This document shows positions 1 through 8,748 of a stretch of DNA of 33,551 nt, piece by piece (position 1 is the first letter of the stretch; the number at the start of each line of letters is the position of its first letter). Source of the stretch: Fodinibacter sp035633415 (GTDB lineage Bacteria > Actinomycetota > Actinomycetes > Actinomycetales > Dermatophilaceae). The translations under genes and the position numbers were made by a program. The stretch lies in contig DASQEZ010000002.1 of the NCBI GenBank assembly GCA_035633415.1, forward strand, positions 1 to 33,551, written 5' to 3'. Below the pieces are notes generated by a model. That model was not told the DNA's origin. It made no database searches and saw nothing but the letters and a program-made list of their open reading frames with translations.

Positions 1-29
1 GGCATGGGGGTCCGGGGCATGCTGGGGGG

Positions 30-356
30 ATGGACGAGACCCGCGCGACCCTGACCGCCAAGCTGGCCGAGATCGGCGAGCAGATGGCCACGATGGAGAT
101 GAAGCCTGTCGACCAGGGGTCGATCTCGTTCGGCAAGCGGATCGGTGAGGGCACCTCGATGGCGGTCGACCGGCTCACGCAGGTGGCCGTGCACGACCAG
201 CTCCAGGTCACCCGAGGCGAAGTGGCCCGTGCGCTGGAGAAGCTCGACGCCGGGACCTACGGGAACTGTGACGTGTGCGGGAAGCCGATCGCTCCAGGCC
301 GCCTCGAGGCGCTGCCGTGGGCCGTGTGCTGCGTCGAGGACGCGGGCAAGCCCTGA
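30..356 (+). CDS. TraR/DksA-type C4 zinc-finger protein
   Basis: A 108-residue protein with a helical N-terminal half (about residues 1-75, a coiled-coil candidate) and a C-terminal DksA/TraR zinc-finger signature: CDVCGKPI, then RLEALPWA, then CCVED. Proteins of this family bind RNA polymerase through the secondary channel or are small relatives of unknown role. The ATG at 30 follows a G-rich stretch (positions 24-29) that could pair with 16S rRNA but lies very close, and no earlier in-frame start is visible inside the window. The fourth zinc ligand of the CxxC-x17-CxxC pattern is Asp rather than Cys, so metal binding may be altered. The helicase gene follows 55 bp downstream on the same strand. 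Family assignment is firm; the function in this organism is unknown. Confidence 0.85.
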   Translation: MDETRATLTAKLAEIGEQMATMEMKPVDQGSISFGKRIGEGTSMAVDRLTQVAVHDQLQVTRGEVARALEKLDAGTYGNCDVCGKPIAPGRLEALPWAVCCVEDAGKP

Positions 357-411
357 CTCCGCTGTCGATGATTGGGTGATCAGGTCAGCCGTCGGGGACG
401 ATGGCCGGGCG

Positions 412-3198
412 ATGTCACTCCTCGACCGAATCCCCGCCACCCCCGACCCGGGCGCGCTCTTCGACGCGTTCGAGACCTGGGTCGGTGAGCAGGGCCTGAC
501 CCTCTACCCGGCGCAGGAGGAGGCGCTGATCGAGATCGTCAGCGGCGCCAACGTGATCCTCTCCACGCCGACCGGCACCGGGAAGAGCCTGGTCGCGACG
601 GGTGCGCACTTCGCGGCCATGGCCAACGGGCAGCGGACCTTCTACACCGCGCCGATCAAGGCGCTGGTCTCGGAGAAGTTCTTCGCGCTGATCTCCGTCT
701 TCGGCGCGGAGAACGTCGGCATGCTCACCGGGGACGCCGCGGTCAACGCCAAGGCGCCGATCGTGTGCTGCACCGCAGAGGTGCTTGCCAACATTGCCCT
801 GCGCGAGGGCGCGGACGCCGACGTCGGCCAGGTGGTGATGGACGAGTTCCACTTCTACTCCGAGCCCGACCGCGGCTGGGCCTGGCAGGTGCCGCTCCTG
901 CTCATGCCCGACACCCAGTTCCTGCTGATGTCGGCCACGCTGGGCGAGACGGCGTTCTTCGAGGAGGACCTCACGAGCCGCACCGGACGCGAGACGGTCG
1001 CCATCACCGGAACGGAAAGGCCTGTCCCACTTGAGTTCTCATGGGTTCTCACCGCCGTACACGAGACCATTGAGCTGTTGCTGCGCGACGACCGGGGCCC
1101 GATCTACGTGGTGTCCTTCACCCAGGCGTCAGCAGTGGAGCAAGCCCAGGCACTGACCAGCGTCGAGCTCGTGTCGAGCGCGCGCAAGGCCGCCATCAAG
1201 GACGCCGTGGGCGGGTTCCGCTTCGGCAAGGGCTTCGGGCACACCCTGCGGCGGCTGGTGCTGCACGGGGTGGGGGTGCACCACGCCGGGATGCTGCCGA
1301 AGTACCGCCGGCTCGTCGAGACCCTCGCCCAGGCCGGGCTGCTCGCCGTCATCTGTGGCACCGACACCCTCGGCGTCGGCATCAACGTGCCGATCCGTAC
1401 CGTGCTGCTCACCTCGCTCACCAAGTACGACGGGCGCAAGCAGCGGGTACTGCGGGCGCGCGAGTTCCACCAGATCGCGGGCCGGGCCGGGCGGGCCGGC
1501 TTCGACACCGTCGGTTACGTGGTGGTGCAGGCCCCCGAACACGTCGTGCTCAACGCGAAGGCCCTCGCCAAGGCCGGAGAGGACCCGAAGAAGCGCCGCA
1601 AGGTCGTGCACAAGAAGCCCCAGGAAGGCACCCTGACGTACACCGAGGCCACCTACGACCGGCTCGTCACCGCCGCACCCGAGCCGCTCACCTCCAAGAT
1701 GCGGGTCAACCACGCGATGGTGCTCAACGTGCTCGACCAGTGGGAGGGCCAGCAGGCGGCGCTGCACACCCTGCTGCTGGGCAACCACGAGACGCCCGAG
1801 CGTCGCGAGGCCCTCGTCGAGCGGGCCGTGCAGGTGATCGCCTCGCTGTTGCGGGCCAAGGTGGTAGAGCCCGACGACGGTTCGACCCTCGAGGAGTGGC
1901 TCCCCGCCGACCTCCCGGATGCCGTCGCGCCCCCGCCCGACCCGGGCGGGCCCGATGCCGGCGCCGACGACGGGGCCGGGGGCGAGGCGGACGGCATCCC
2001 GGGGCCTGCTGCAGCCGACCTCGGCCCGATCGGCGAGCTGCTCGCCGCCGCCGGCCACCGCTCCGACCCAGCAGGCACCTCGTCCGTGGGCGGCGAGCCG
2101 CTTCCGGCGGCCCGGGCCGACGAGGTCAGGGAGGTCGGCGCGCTGGAGCACTTCGTGCGCGGCGACCAGCGGCGCTACGCCGAGGGCCCGTTCCAGGTCG
2201 CCCTCGACCTCGGCGACGGGTTCGCACTGAACCAGCCGCTGTCGGCCTTCGCGCTGGCCGTGCTCGAGATGCTCGACCCCGAGGCGCCCGGATACGCCCT
2301 CGACGTGGTCAGCGTGATCGAGGCGACCCTCGACGACCCGCGGCCGGTGCTGATGGCCCAGCGCTTCGAGGCACGCGGCGAGGCGGTCGGCGCGATGAAG
2401 GCCGACGGCATGGACTACGAGGACCGGATGGACGCGCTCGACGACGTCAGCTGGCCGCGCCCGCTCGCCGAGGAGCTCGAGGCCGCGCTGCGCGTGTACC
2501 GCCAGACCCACCCGTGGGTCGACCCGCGCGGCCTCTCACCGAAGTCCGTGGTGCGCGAGATGTACGAGCGCGCGATGACGTTCGGCGAGTTCGTCGCCCA
2601 CCACAAGCTCTTCCGCGCCGAGGGCGTCGTGCTGCGCTACCTCACCGACGCCTACCGCGCGCTGCGCTCGACCGTGCCGACATCGGCGCGCACCGAGGAG
2701 CTCGACGACCTCGTCGAGTGGCTCGGGGAGGTGGTGCGACACACCGACTCGAGCCTGCTCGACGAGTGGGAGGCGCTCGCCAACCCGACCGACGAGGTGC
2801 TCACCGAGGGCCGCGTGCCCAGTGAGGACCGTGCCCTCTCGGCGAACCCGCGCGCGCTGCGGGTCATGGTGCGGCAGAGCATGTTCCGTCGCGTCGAGCT
2901 GGTCTCCCTCGGGCGTTTCGCCGCGCTGGCCGCGCTCGACGGGGGCCTCACCGAAGAAGAGTGGGCGAACGCGGCCGCGGGCTACCGCGCGGAGTACGAC
3001 GACCTGGGCACCGGGCCACAGGCCCGCGGGCCCGCCTTCTTCCGGGTGGTCGAGGAGGAGGACCACTGGGTCGTGGCCCAGATCCTCGACGACCCCGACG
3101 GCGACCGGGACTGGCGGATCACCGCCGAGCTCGACCTCGCCGCCACGGATGACGCCGGCGAGCTCGTCCTGGTGACCACCGGCTTCGGCCCCACCTGA
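412..3198 (+). CDS. DEAD/DEAH-box RNA helicase with DUF3516 C-terminal domain (Ski2-like)
   Basis: A 928-residue superfamily 2 helicase. Visible motifs, in order: Q-motif-like region LYPAQEEAL; Walker A TPTGTGKS (Lys about 58); APIKALVSEKF (Ia); motif II DEFH; SATL (III); HHAGMLPKYRR, typical of Ski2/HelY helicases; and QIAGRAGRAG (VI). The C-terminal half (from about residue 450) matches what is annotated as DUF3516 in actinobacterial helicases, with an acidic, Pro/Gly-rich insertion near residues 500-560. Members are inferred to unwind RNA, possibly in decay or ribosome metabolism. I chose the ATG at 412 (MSLLDRIP); an in-frame GTG at 376 would add 12 residues. A longer open frame upstream overlaps the zinc-finger gene and is probably not coding. 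Confidence 0.9.
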   Translation: MSLLDRIPATPDPGALFDAFETWVGEQGLTLYPAQEEALIEIVSGANVILSTPTGTGKSLVATGAHFAAMANGQRTFYTAPIKALVSEKFFALISVFGAENVGMLTGDAAVNAKAPIVCCTAEVLANIALREGADADVGQVVMDEFHFYSEPDRGWAWQVPLLLMPDTQFLLMSATLGETAFFEEDLTSRTGRETVAITGTERPVPLEFSWVLTAVHETIELLLRDDRGPIYVVSFTQASAVEQAQALTSVELVSSARKAAIKDAVGGFRFGKGFGHTLRRLVLHGVGVHHAGMLPKYRRLVETLAQAGLLAVICGTDTLGVGINVPIRTVLLTSLTKYDGRKQRVLRAREFHQIAGRAGRAGFDTVGYVVVQAPEHVVLNAKALAKAGEDPKKRRKVVHKKPQEGTLTYTEATYDRLVTAAPEPLTSKMRVNHAMVLNVLDQWEGQQAALHTLLLGNHETPERREALVERAVQVIASLLRAKVVEPDDGSTLEEWLPADLPDAVAPPPDPGGPDAGADDGAGGEADGIPGPAAADLGPIGELLAAAGHRSDPAGTSSVGGEPLPAARADEVREVGALEHFVRGDQRRYAEGPFQVALDLGDGFALNQPLSAFALAVLEMLDPEAPGYALDVVSVIEATLDDPRPVLMAQRFEARGEAVGAMKADGMDYEDRMDALDDVSWPRPLAEELEAALRVYRQTHPWVDPRGLSPKSVVREMYERAMTFGEFVAHHKLFRAEGVVLRYLTDAYRALRSTVPTSARTEELDDLVEWLGEVVRHTDSSLLDEWEALANPTDEVLTEGRVPSEDRALSANPRALRVMVRQSMFRRVELVSLGRFAALAALDGGLTEEEWANAAAGYRAEYDDLGTGPQARGPAFFRVVEEEDHWVVAQILDDPDGDRDWRITAELDLAATDDAGELVLVTTGFGPT

Positions 3199-3308
3199 GC
3201 CACCCCCACGAGCCCCACCTGCGGTGACGGCACGGATCTCCACGCGATCTCCACACGGCCACCACACGAGTCCCACGCATGCGCACCACGCTGACCCCAG
3301 GACCGGCA

Positions 3309-3328
3309 GGCGGGCGCAGGGGCCCGCC
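3309..3328 (+). terminator. Candidate hairpin after the helicase gene
   Basis: A perfect 7-bp GC stem (GGCGGGC/GCCCGCC) with a 6-nt loop lies 110 bp after the helicase stop and about 60 bp before the next gene. There is no clear T-run, so it may be a weak terminator or a structure in the leader of the following gene. The rest of the 192-bp gap holds a short direct repeat (GATCTCCAC at about 3236 and 3247) and nothing else I recognise. Confidence 0.3.
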
Positions 3329-3396
3329 GGGCGGAACGCAGGAGCAGGGGACGGCTCGGCCTTCCCGCGCTCAACTCCAAGGAGGAGGTCGTGGAC

Positions 3397-6087
3397 ATGT
3401 TTGCACACGCGGGAAGCAGAGTCCTGGGTGGCCTGATCGCGGGGGTGGCGGCGACGGCGTTGGCCGTGACCCCATCGATGGCCGCAGGCCCGGGCGGCGG
3501 AGGCGGCGGAGGCGGCGGAGGCGGCGGGGGCGGCGACACCACCGGGTCGCTCTACTCCGATCTGGTGCTCGTCCTGCGCGCAGAGAACGGGACGCCCGTC
3601 CTCAAGAAGTACGTCGTGCCGGCCACCGCCGAGACGGAGGAGGTCGTCGAGTACTGCGTGCAGCCGATCTCCTACGCCGCTGTCGCCGGAGTCGGGTCGT
3701 CGGTGAACCCGGTCGACGGTCGCGACGTGTGGGTGCTTCCGCTCCAAGGTGAGTGGATCGGGCTCCCCGGGCCGCTTCCCGTCGAGGAGATCGAGGCCTG
3801 TGACCCGATGCCGCAGTACGCGATGTTCGCCAAGGAGGCCGAGCTCGAGCGCCTCAACCTCGCTCGTACTGCGGACAGAGTCATCGCGCAGAAGATCGCC
3901 GATGTCCAGCTGAAGCTGAGGTTCGCGGAGGAGATCGCCCTCGAGCCGACCGGTCGCATCACCTTCGACGGCCGCACCATCGACGCGTCCCCCGAGAACG
4001 CGGGGATGTACCAGTCCCTGATGAAGAGCGGGACCATCCCGGGGCTTCCGGACGACATGGACGGGCCACCCGCGCTGGTGGGACCCACCCCGGACGACGC
4101 CACGGCGAACAGCCAGTTCGACGCGTGGGAGCTCGCCGCCATGACCATCGGTGCGGCAGCGAGCAAGTCCGTACCCCTGAGCATCGACGCGGTCGAGTAC
4201 TACAACCGCGTCATCGGGTTCCCGCCACCGGCAGACGCCACGGCGGAGCCGCCGGTGCCCCCCTACGACTCCCCATGGGGCGTCGAGTTCGTCACCTCCG
4301 CCGACCCCGACGCGACCGACACCATCTCGATGGCAGGCTCGGAGCAGTTCGTGGACTACAGCGGATTCACCTACACCCGGTCGCAGACCTTCAAGGGCAG
4401 CGTCACCTGGCTCGACGTACCGACGCTGACGTGGAAGGTCAGCAGGATCACGGACGTGGTGCCGTTCACCAACCTGTCCGGTACCGAGATCGGCACGCGG
4501 ACGCTGACCGGCATCACGGCGTTCGCGCAGCTCGCGGATGACGTGCGGGCCATGTGCAACTTCGTCCCGGACAACACCTTCCTCCCCGGCTTCTACATGG
4601 ACGTCCCGGGTGTGGACACCACCTCGGCCCAGGAGAAGGCCATCCGCGACCCGGCGGTCGACCTCGGCACGCTGCCGGAGAACGTGTTCCGGACCTACCC
4701 CTTCCAGCTGACGGCATCCCTGCTCAACCCCTGGGGCGGCACCCTCATCGACGAGGCCCAGCTCCTCATCACCATCGACGCCGAGGCCCCCTTCGTCGAC
4801 GGTGCTGTCACCGCGACGGCTGCCGACGGTCAGTCGCTTCCCTTCAGTGCGGACGCCAACGGCGACCTCGTCGGGAAGTGGGGACCCGACACTGGGTTCC
4901 CCGTGGACCGGGGCTACAACGTCTCCACGACGTTCGACGTCACGGTCGCCGACGGAGCACCGCTCGGTGCCTACACCGTCACCCTCGCGCTGATCGACGT
5001 CGATGACCCGGCGACGGTTCTCGCCCAGGAGACGGGCACGATCACCGTGAACGCCAACCTCCCCACCGTGATGTGGGGCGACGCCCTGCCGAAGTACGTC
5101 ACCCAGGGTGTGTCGATGACGCTCCCGTTGCGGGTCTACTCGCCAGCACCAGCCACCGGTGAGCTGACTCTCACCGTGACCGGCCCCGGTGACGACGATG
5201 CGACGACGGAGACCGAAGCCACCGCAGCCGGTGACGTGAAGGTCCACGCCAGTGACGGAACGGACATGGTGCCCATGCCGCTGGATCTGATCAACGGTGT
5301 GCTCGTGGGCACCTGGGACGCCGCGCTCATTGCCGGGTACACCGACGTGACGTGGTACGTGACGGTCGCCGAGGGAGCGCTGGTGGGCAACTACGCCTTC
5401 GGCGTCACCCTGACCGGCGGCAGCACGCTCGCGCCCGACCCCATCCTCGTGGTGGTCTTCGCACCGGAGGCCCACGGCGAGCAGCCGCCTGACGCCGGCG
5501 AGGACACCACCGCTCCGGTCGCCACGGTGACGCCGGTCGGCACCTTGGGCTCGACTGCCGAGTTCACGCTCGCCGCCGACGAGACGGAGGTGACCTTCGA
5601 GTGCATGCTGACGACCGACGGTACTGCCGGGGACTGGGAGGCCTGCATGTCTCCCAAGACCTACAGCGACCTGCAGCCGGCGGACTACGTCTTCTCCGCC
5701 CGTGCGACGGACAAGGATCTCAACGTCTCGGCCATCGTCACGACGCCCAGCTGGACCGTCGAGTCGCTGGTCGTCACCAAGGACGCGGACTTCACCGGTG
5801 ACGGCAACGCCGACGTCGTGGCTCGCGACACCTCCGGGAACCTCTGGCTCTACCCGGGCAACGGCACCGGCGGCTGGCTCCCGCGCCAGTTCATGGGGAC
5901 AGGCTGGAGCAACGCCACCAGCCTGGTCGGCCCCGGGGACTTCTCCGGCGACGGAAACCCCGACGTGCTGGCCCGCGACACCGCAGGCGTGCTGTGGATG
6001 TACAAGGGCGACGGCAAGGGCTCCTGGCTCCTGCCCAGTGTGAAGGTAGGCGCCGGCTGGAACAGCATGCGATCCATCCTCAGCTGA
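3397..6087 (+). CDS. Large secreted protein with Gly14 linker and C-terminal VCBS/FG-GAP repeats
   Basis: About 896 residues. A Sec signal peptide is clear: a basic start, a hydrophobic stretch LIAGVAATALAVTP, and cleavage near SMA-AG. A run of 14 glycines follows at once. The middle (residues about 50-680) has no family I recognise, but contains beta-rich segments resembling Ig-like domains. The last 100 residues hold two FG-GAP/VCBS-type repeats of about 48 residues (DFTGDGNADVVARD and DFSGDGNPDVLARD), whose DxxGDGxxD loops are typical calcium-binding blades. The protein ends where another repeat would begin. An AAGGAGGAGG ribosome site at 3379-3388 favours the ATG at 3397 (8-nt spacing), although the GTG at 3391 is in frame. 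The cell-surface or extracellular location is inferred; the ligand is unknown. Confidence 0.75.
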   Translation: MFAHAGSRVLGGLIAGVAATALAVTPSMAAGPGGGGGGGGGGGGGGDTTGSLYSDLVLVLRAENGTPVLKKYVVPATAETEEVVEYCVQPISYAAVAGVGSSVNPVDGRDVWVLPLQGEWIGLPGPLPVEEIEACDPMPQYAMFAKEAELERLNLARTADRVIAQKIADVQLKLRFAEEIALEPTGRITFDGRTIDASPENAGMYQSLMKSGTIPGLPDDMDGPPALVGPTPDDATANSQFDAWELAAMTIGAAASKSVPLSIDAVEYYNRVIGFPPPADATAEPPVPPYDSPWGVEFVTSADPDATDTISMAGSEQFVDYSGFTYTRSQTFKGSVTWLDVPTLTWKVSRITDVVPFTNLSGTEIGTRTLTGITAFAQLADDVRAMCNFVPDNTFLPGFYMDVPGVDTTSAQEKAIRDPAVDLGTLPENVFRTYPFQLTASLLNPWGGTLIDEAQLLITIDAEAPFVDGAVTATAADGQSLPFSADANGDLVGKWGPDTGFPVDRGYNVSTTFDVTVADGAPLGAYTVTLALIDVDDPATVLAQETGTITVNANLPTVMWGDALPKYVTQGVSMTLPLRVYSPAPATGELTLTVTGPGDDDATTETEATAAGDVKVHASDGTDMVPMPLDLINGVLVGTWDAALIAGYTDVTWYVTVAEGALVGNYAFGVTLTGGSTLAPDPILVVVFAPEAHGEQPPDAGEDTTAPVATVTPVGTLGSTAEFTLAADETEVTFECMLTTDGTAGDWEACMSPKTYSDLQPADYVFSARATDKDLNVSAIVTTPSWTVESLVVTKDADFTGDGNADVVARDTSGNLWLYPGNGTGGWLPRQFMGTGWSNATSLVGPGDFSGDGNPDVLARDTAGVLWMYKGDGKGSWLLPSVKVGAGWNSMRSILS
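3493..3534 (+). repeat. 9-bp tandem repeat encoding Gly14
   Basis: Fourteen consecutive glycine codons are built mostly from the 9-nt unit GGCGGCGGA repeated about 4.7 times. It sits directly after the signal peptide of the secreted VCBS protein, so copy-number changes in steps of 9 nt would alter linker length without breaking the frame. Confidence 0.85.
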
Positions 6088-6095
6088 ACCGAGGA

Positions 6096-6137
6096 CCGTG
6101 GCGTCGCGTCGCGCCGCACCGCGGCGTGGCGCCACGG
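6096..6137 (+). terminator. Compound GC-rich hairpin after the secreted-protein gene
   Basis: Outer arms CCGTGGCG and CGCCACGG (8 bp, perfect) enclose an inner perfect stem CGCCGC/GCGGCG with a 3-nt loop. It begins 8 bp after the stop codon, the position expected of an actinobacterial intrinsic terminator, although no T-run follows. Confidence 0.55.
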
Positions 6138-6262
6138 CGCGATGGACGGCTCCGGGACTCGGACCGTCAGAGGACCTCGTCATGAGCAGACCCATCGTCG
6201 AACACCAGCCACACCCCATGTCTCCCGCGTCGCATATCGGACGCGAGGCGGCCGGATCGGCC

Positions 6263-6268
6263 GACAAT
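6263..6268 (+). promoter_or_regulatory. Candidate -10 (GACAAT) for leaderless response-regulator mRNA
   Basis: GACAAT ends exactly 6 nt before the ATG at 6275, and no Shine-Dalgarno sequence is present, consistent with leaderless transcription. Further upstream, at 6227-6244, is a dyad with arms GCGTC/GACGC and an 8-nt spacer that could be a regulator site. Confidence 0.4.
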
Positions 6269-6274
6269 GTCTCC

Positions 6275-6955
6275 ATGCAGACCGTGCTGGTCGTCGAGGA
6301 CGAGCGCGACATCCGTGAGCTCCTGCGGCGCTACCTGACCAGGGCCGGGATGGTGGTGCTCACCGCCCCGACCGGGGCCAAGGCCCTGCTCGAGCTCGAG
6401 CAGACCCGGCCCGACCTCGTCCTCCTCGACCTGGGGCTGCCCGACGTGGACGGCATCGAGATCCTCGAACGGGCGACACCCGCCATTCCGGTCATCATCC
6501 TCACCGCCCGCGCGGCCCTGCCCGACCGCATCGCCGGGTTGCGCGCCGGAGCCGACGACTACGTCGTCAAGCCGTTCAGCCCGACGGAGGTCGTGCTGCG
6601 CGTGCAGGCGGTCCTCGCCAGGCGACCCTTCGAGGGCGCTGGCCGCGTGCGGTCCTTCGACGGCGGCCGGCTGCAGATCGACCAGGCTCGCCACCGGGCG
6701 GTCCTCGACGGCAGCGTGCTGTCCCTGACCCCGAGCGAGTGGAACCTGCTCGTCGCCCTCACGAACACCCCCGGACGGGTCTTCAGCCGTCACGAGCTCG
6801 TCGAACGCATCGGGGGCGGCGCCTTCGAGGGCTACGAGCGTGCGGTCGACTCGCACGTGAAGAACTTGCGCCACAAGCTGGGGACGGACGGGCAGCACGT
6901 CGTCGAGACCGTCGTCGGGTTCGGCTACCGTTCTGGAGCGCACGAGGATGACTGA
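6275..6955 (+). CDS. OmpR/PhoB-family response regulator
   Basis: A 226-residue two-domain regulator. The receiver domain (1-115) has the acidic pocket VVEDERD, phospho-acceptor Asp52 in LLDLGLPDVDG, Thr77 in IILTAR and Lys99 in VVKPFSP. The C-terminal winged helix (about 130-220) has the usual LTPSEWNLL, RVFSRHELVERI and VDSHVKNLRHKLG segments and ends with VVGFGYRS. The start is placed at MQTVLVVEDE; the longer open frame upstream lacks domain support. Its last 8 nt overlap the start of the histidine kinase gene (ATGACTGA), so the two are translationally coupled and form one two-component system. The signal and regulon are not visible. Confidence 0.93.
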   Translation: MQTVLVVEDERDIRELLRRYLTRAGMVVLTAPTGAKALLELEQTRPDLVLLDLGLPDVDGIEILERATPAIPVIILTARAALPDRIAGLRAGADDYVVKPFSPTEVVLRVQAVLARRPFEGAGRVRSFDGGRLQIDQARHRAVLDGSVLSLTPSEWNLLVALTNTPGRVFSRHELVERIGGGAFEGYERAVDSHVKNLRHKLGTDGQHVVETVVGFGYRSGAHEDD

Positions 6956-7985
6956 CCGGCGTCCCCTGCGCCCCCTGGAGGTGCGCCTGCTCACCGGCTT
7001 CCTGGTGGTGTCGGTCGCCGCCGTCGGCGTGCTCTTCGTCGGCAGCGTGGTCCCCCACCTGCTCGCCCAGGCCGGTCGCCGGGAGGCCGTCGACACCGGC
7101 TGGCTCGTCCTGGCCACCGTCGTCGCGCTGGCCACGGCGATCGTCGCCTCGATCCTGGCCACCCGGCGCCTGCTGACTCCGCTGGCAGTGGGGCTCGAAA
7201 CAGCCAGGGCCTTCACCGCCGGCGACCACTCCGCCCGCGTTCCCGACCTCGGCCGGCCCGAGCTGGCCGAGCTCGTCGACGCCCTCAACGCGGCCGCCGC
7301 CGAGGTCGAGCGGTCCGAGCAGGACCGCCGGCGTCACACCGCGGACATCGCCCACGAGCTGCGCACCCCGCTCACCGTTCTGCAGGCCGGCCTCGAGGAG
7401 CTGCGCGACGGCCTGGTGCCCCCGACCCCCGGCACCCTGGCCGCCCTCCACGACCAGGCGACCCGGCTCGGCCGGGTGGTCGACGAGCTGGCCGAGCTCT
7501 CCGCCGTGGAGTCCGAGGGGCTGCAGCTCACACTCGCGCCCGTGGACCTCGGGATGGTCGCCGAAGGCGCCATCGCGACCCGCGCCCGGCCGATGACGGA
7601 GGCCGGCCTCACGTGGCGCGCCGAGCTCGGGTCCGCCGTCGTGGTGCTCGCCGATGTCGACCGGCTCCACCAGGTGGTCGGTAACCTCCTGGCGAACAGC
7701 ACGGCCTACTGTCGCCCCGGCGACACGGTCGTCGTGCGCGTGCGAACCGATGGCCGGCACGGTCTGCTCGAGGTGGTCGACACGGGTCCGGGCCTCACCG
7801 ACGACGAGCGCCACCGCGCCTTCGACCGCAGCTGGCGAGGTCGGCAGGCCCGAGGGACTCCGGGCTCCGGTCTGGGCCTACCCATCGTCCGTGCTCTCGT
7901 GCTCGCGCAGGGCGGGCGGGTCCAGCTCTCCTCCGCAGTGGGAACAGGCACCAAGGTGCGGGTCGCTCTCCCTCTCGCCGGCTGA
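6948..7985 (+). CDS. Sensor histidine kinase, HAMP type, with almost no external domain
   Basis: 345 residues. Two membrane helices (about 14-35 and 51-71) are separated by only about 15 residues, so there is no room for an extracytoplasmic sensor domain; this is the layout of intramembrane-sensing kinases. A HAMP linker follows, then the H-box DIAHELRTPL with His136, an N-box (NLLANSTAYC), and the ATP-binding G-boxes VVDTGPGL and GSGLGLPIV. It pairs with the response regulator directly upstream, whose stop codon it overlaps. It should autophosphorylate on His136 and pass the phosphate to Asp52 of that regulator. Confidence 0.92.
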   Translation: MTDRRPLRPLEVRLLTGFLVVSVAAVGVLFVGSVVPHLLAQAGRREAVDTGWLVLATVVALATAIVASILATRRLLTPLAVGLETARAFTAGDHSARVPDLGRPELAELVDALNAAAAEVERSEQDRRRHTADIAHELRTPLTVLQAGLEELRDGLVPPTPGTLAALHDQATRLGRVVDELAELSAVESEGLQLTLAPVDLGMVAEGAIATRARPMTEAGLTWRAELGSAVVVLADVDRLHQVVGNLLANSTAYCRPGDTVVVRVRTDGRHGLLEVVDTGPGLTDDERHRAFDRSWRGRQARGTPGSGLGLPIVRALVLAQGGRVQLSSAVGTGTKVRVALPLAG

Positions 7986-8056
7986 GCCCACCGGGAGGGC
8001 GGACGCCGTGACGGGTTCGCTGCGCACGTCATGGCACCGGCGGGGTCGAGGTGACA

Positions 8057-8077
8057 CCCAGGCCCCTAGGACCTGGG
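8057..8077 (+). terminator. Candidate hairpin after the kinase gene
   Basis: CCCAGG/CCTGGG arms (6 bp) continue, after one mismatch, into CC/GG with a 3-nt loop. It lies 72 bp after the kinase stop and upstream of the GNAT promoter. There is no T-run, so support is moderate. I see nothing else in the 136-bp gap apart from the -10 element at 8110. Confidence 0.35.
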
Positions 8078-8109
8078 GAACACCTCCAACCGGGGGCAGC
8101 AGGCACCGC

Positions 8110-8115
8110 TAGCGT
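8110..8115 (+). promoter_or_regulatory. -10 element TAGCGT for leaderless GNAT mRNA
   Basis: TAGCGT fits the actinobacterial TANNNT -10 pattern and lies 6 nt before the GTG at 8122, placing the transcription start at or next to the start codon. No ribosome-binding site is present, which supports the GTG at 8122 over the ATG at 8131. Confidence 0.55.
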
Positions 8116-8121
8116 GGGCGG

Positions 8122-8730
8122 GTGACGACGATGCGGCCCGGCACGGTGCACGACCTGCCCGGGGTCTACCGGGTCTGCCTCCTCACCGGCGCCGCCGGCG
8201 AGGACGCGAGCGTGCTGCACGACGACCCCGACCTGCTCGGGCACGTCTGGGCCGGGCCCTACCTGGCCTTCCCCGACGCCGTCACCCGCGTCCTGCGAGA
8301 CGACCTCGGGGTGGCGGGCTACTGCCTCGCGGTCCCCGACACCGTGGCCTTCGAGCGGTGGGTCGACGACGTCTGGCTGCCGCCCCTGCGCGAGCGCCAC
8401 CCGGTCGGCAGTGGTACCACCCCGGCCGACGCCGCGCTCGTCGAGCGCCTGCACCACCCCACCCGCTCGGATGCCGGGTTGCTGGCAGCGCACCCGGCGC
8501 ACCTCCACGTCGACCTCCTGCCGCGGCTGCAGGGCCAGGGCTGGGGGAGGCGCGTGGTCGAGGCCGTGCTCGACGGGCTGACCCGGGCTGGTGCCACGGG
8601 CGTGCACCTGGGCGTCGACGAGGCGAACAGGGGCGCGCAGGCCTTCTACGAGCGACTGGGGTTCAGCGAGCTGAGTGGCCCACCCGGGGCGCGCTTCTAC
8701 GCGATGGTGCTGCCACCCGCGAGCGGCTGA
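8122..8730 (+). CDS. GNAT-family N-acetyltransferase
   Basis: 202 residues. The acetyl-CoA-binding motif A is clear (LLPRLQGQGWGRRVVEAVLDG, the Q/RxxGxG pattern), followed by motif B (GVDEANRGAQAFYERLGF). The N-terminal half is longer than in minimal GNATs and rich in acidic and aromatic residues; the layout resembles actinobacterial proteins annotated as GNAT or O-GlcNAcase-like acetyltransferases. The substrate cannot be told from sequence. The gene stands alone between the two-component system and the convergent bfd-bfr pair, 18 bp from the bfr stop, and appears to be expressed from its own leaderless promoter. Confidence 0.88.
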   Translation: MTTMRPGTVHDLPGVYRVCLLTGAAGEDASVLHDDPDLLGHVWAGPYLAFPDAVTRVLRDDLGVAGYCLAVPDTVAFERWVDDVWLPPLRERHPVGSGTTPADAALVERLHHPTRSDAGLLAAHPAHLHVDLLPRLQGQGWGRRVVEAVLDGLTRAGATGVHLGVDEANRGAQAFYERLGFSELSGPPGARFYAMVLPPASG

Positions 8731-8748
8731 GCGCCGGTGCCACCTCGC

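Noticed and set aside
2536..6312. 1258-residue minus-strand open frame
   Set aside because: It covers the helicase and secreted-protein genes; its composition is Arg/His/Gly/Val-rich without domains, typical of antisense shadows in high-GC DNA.
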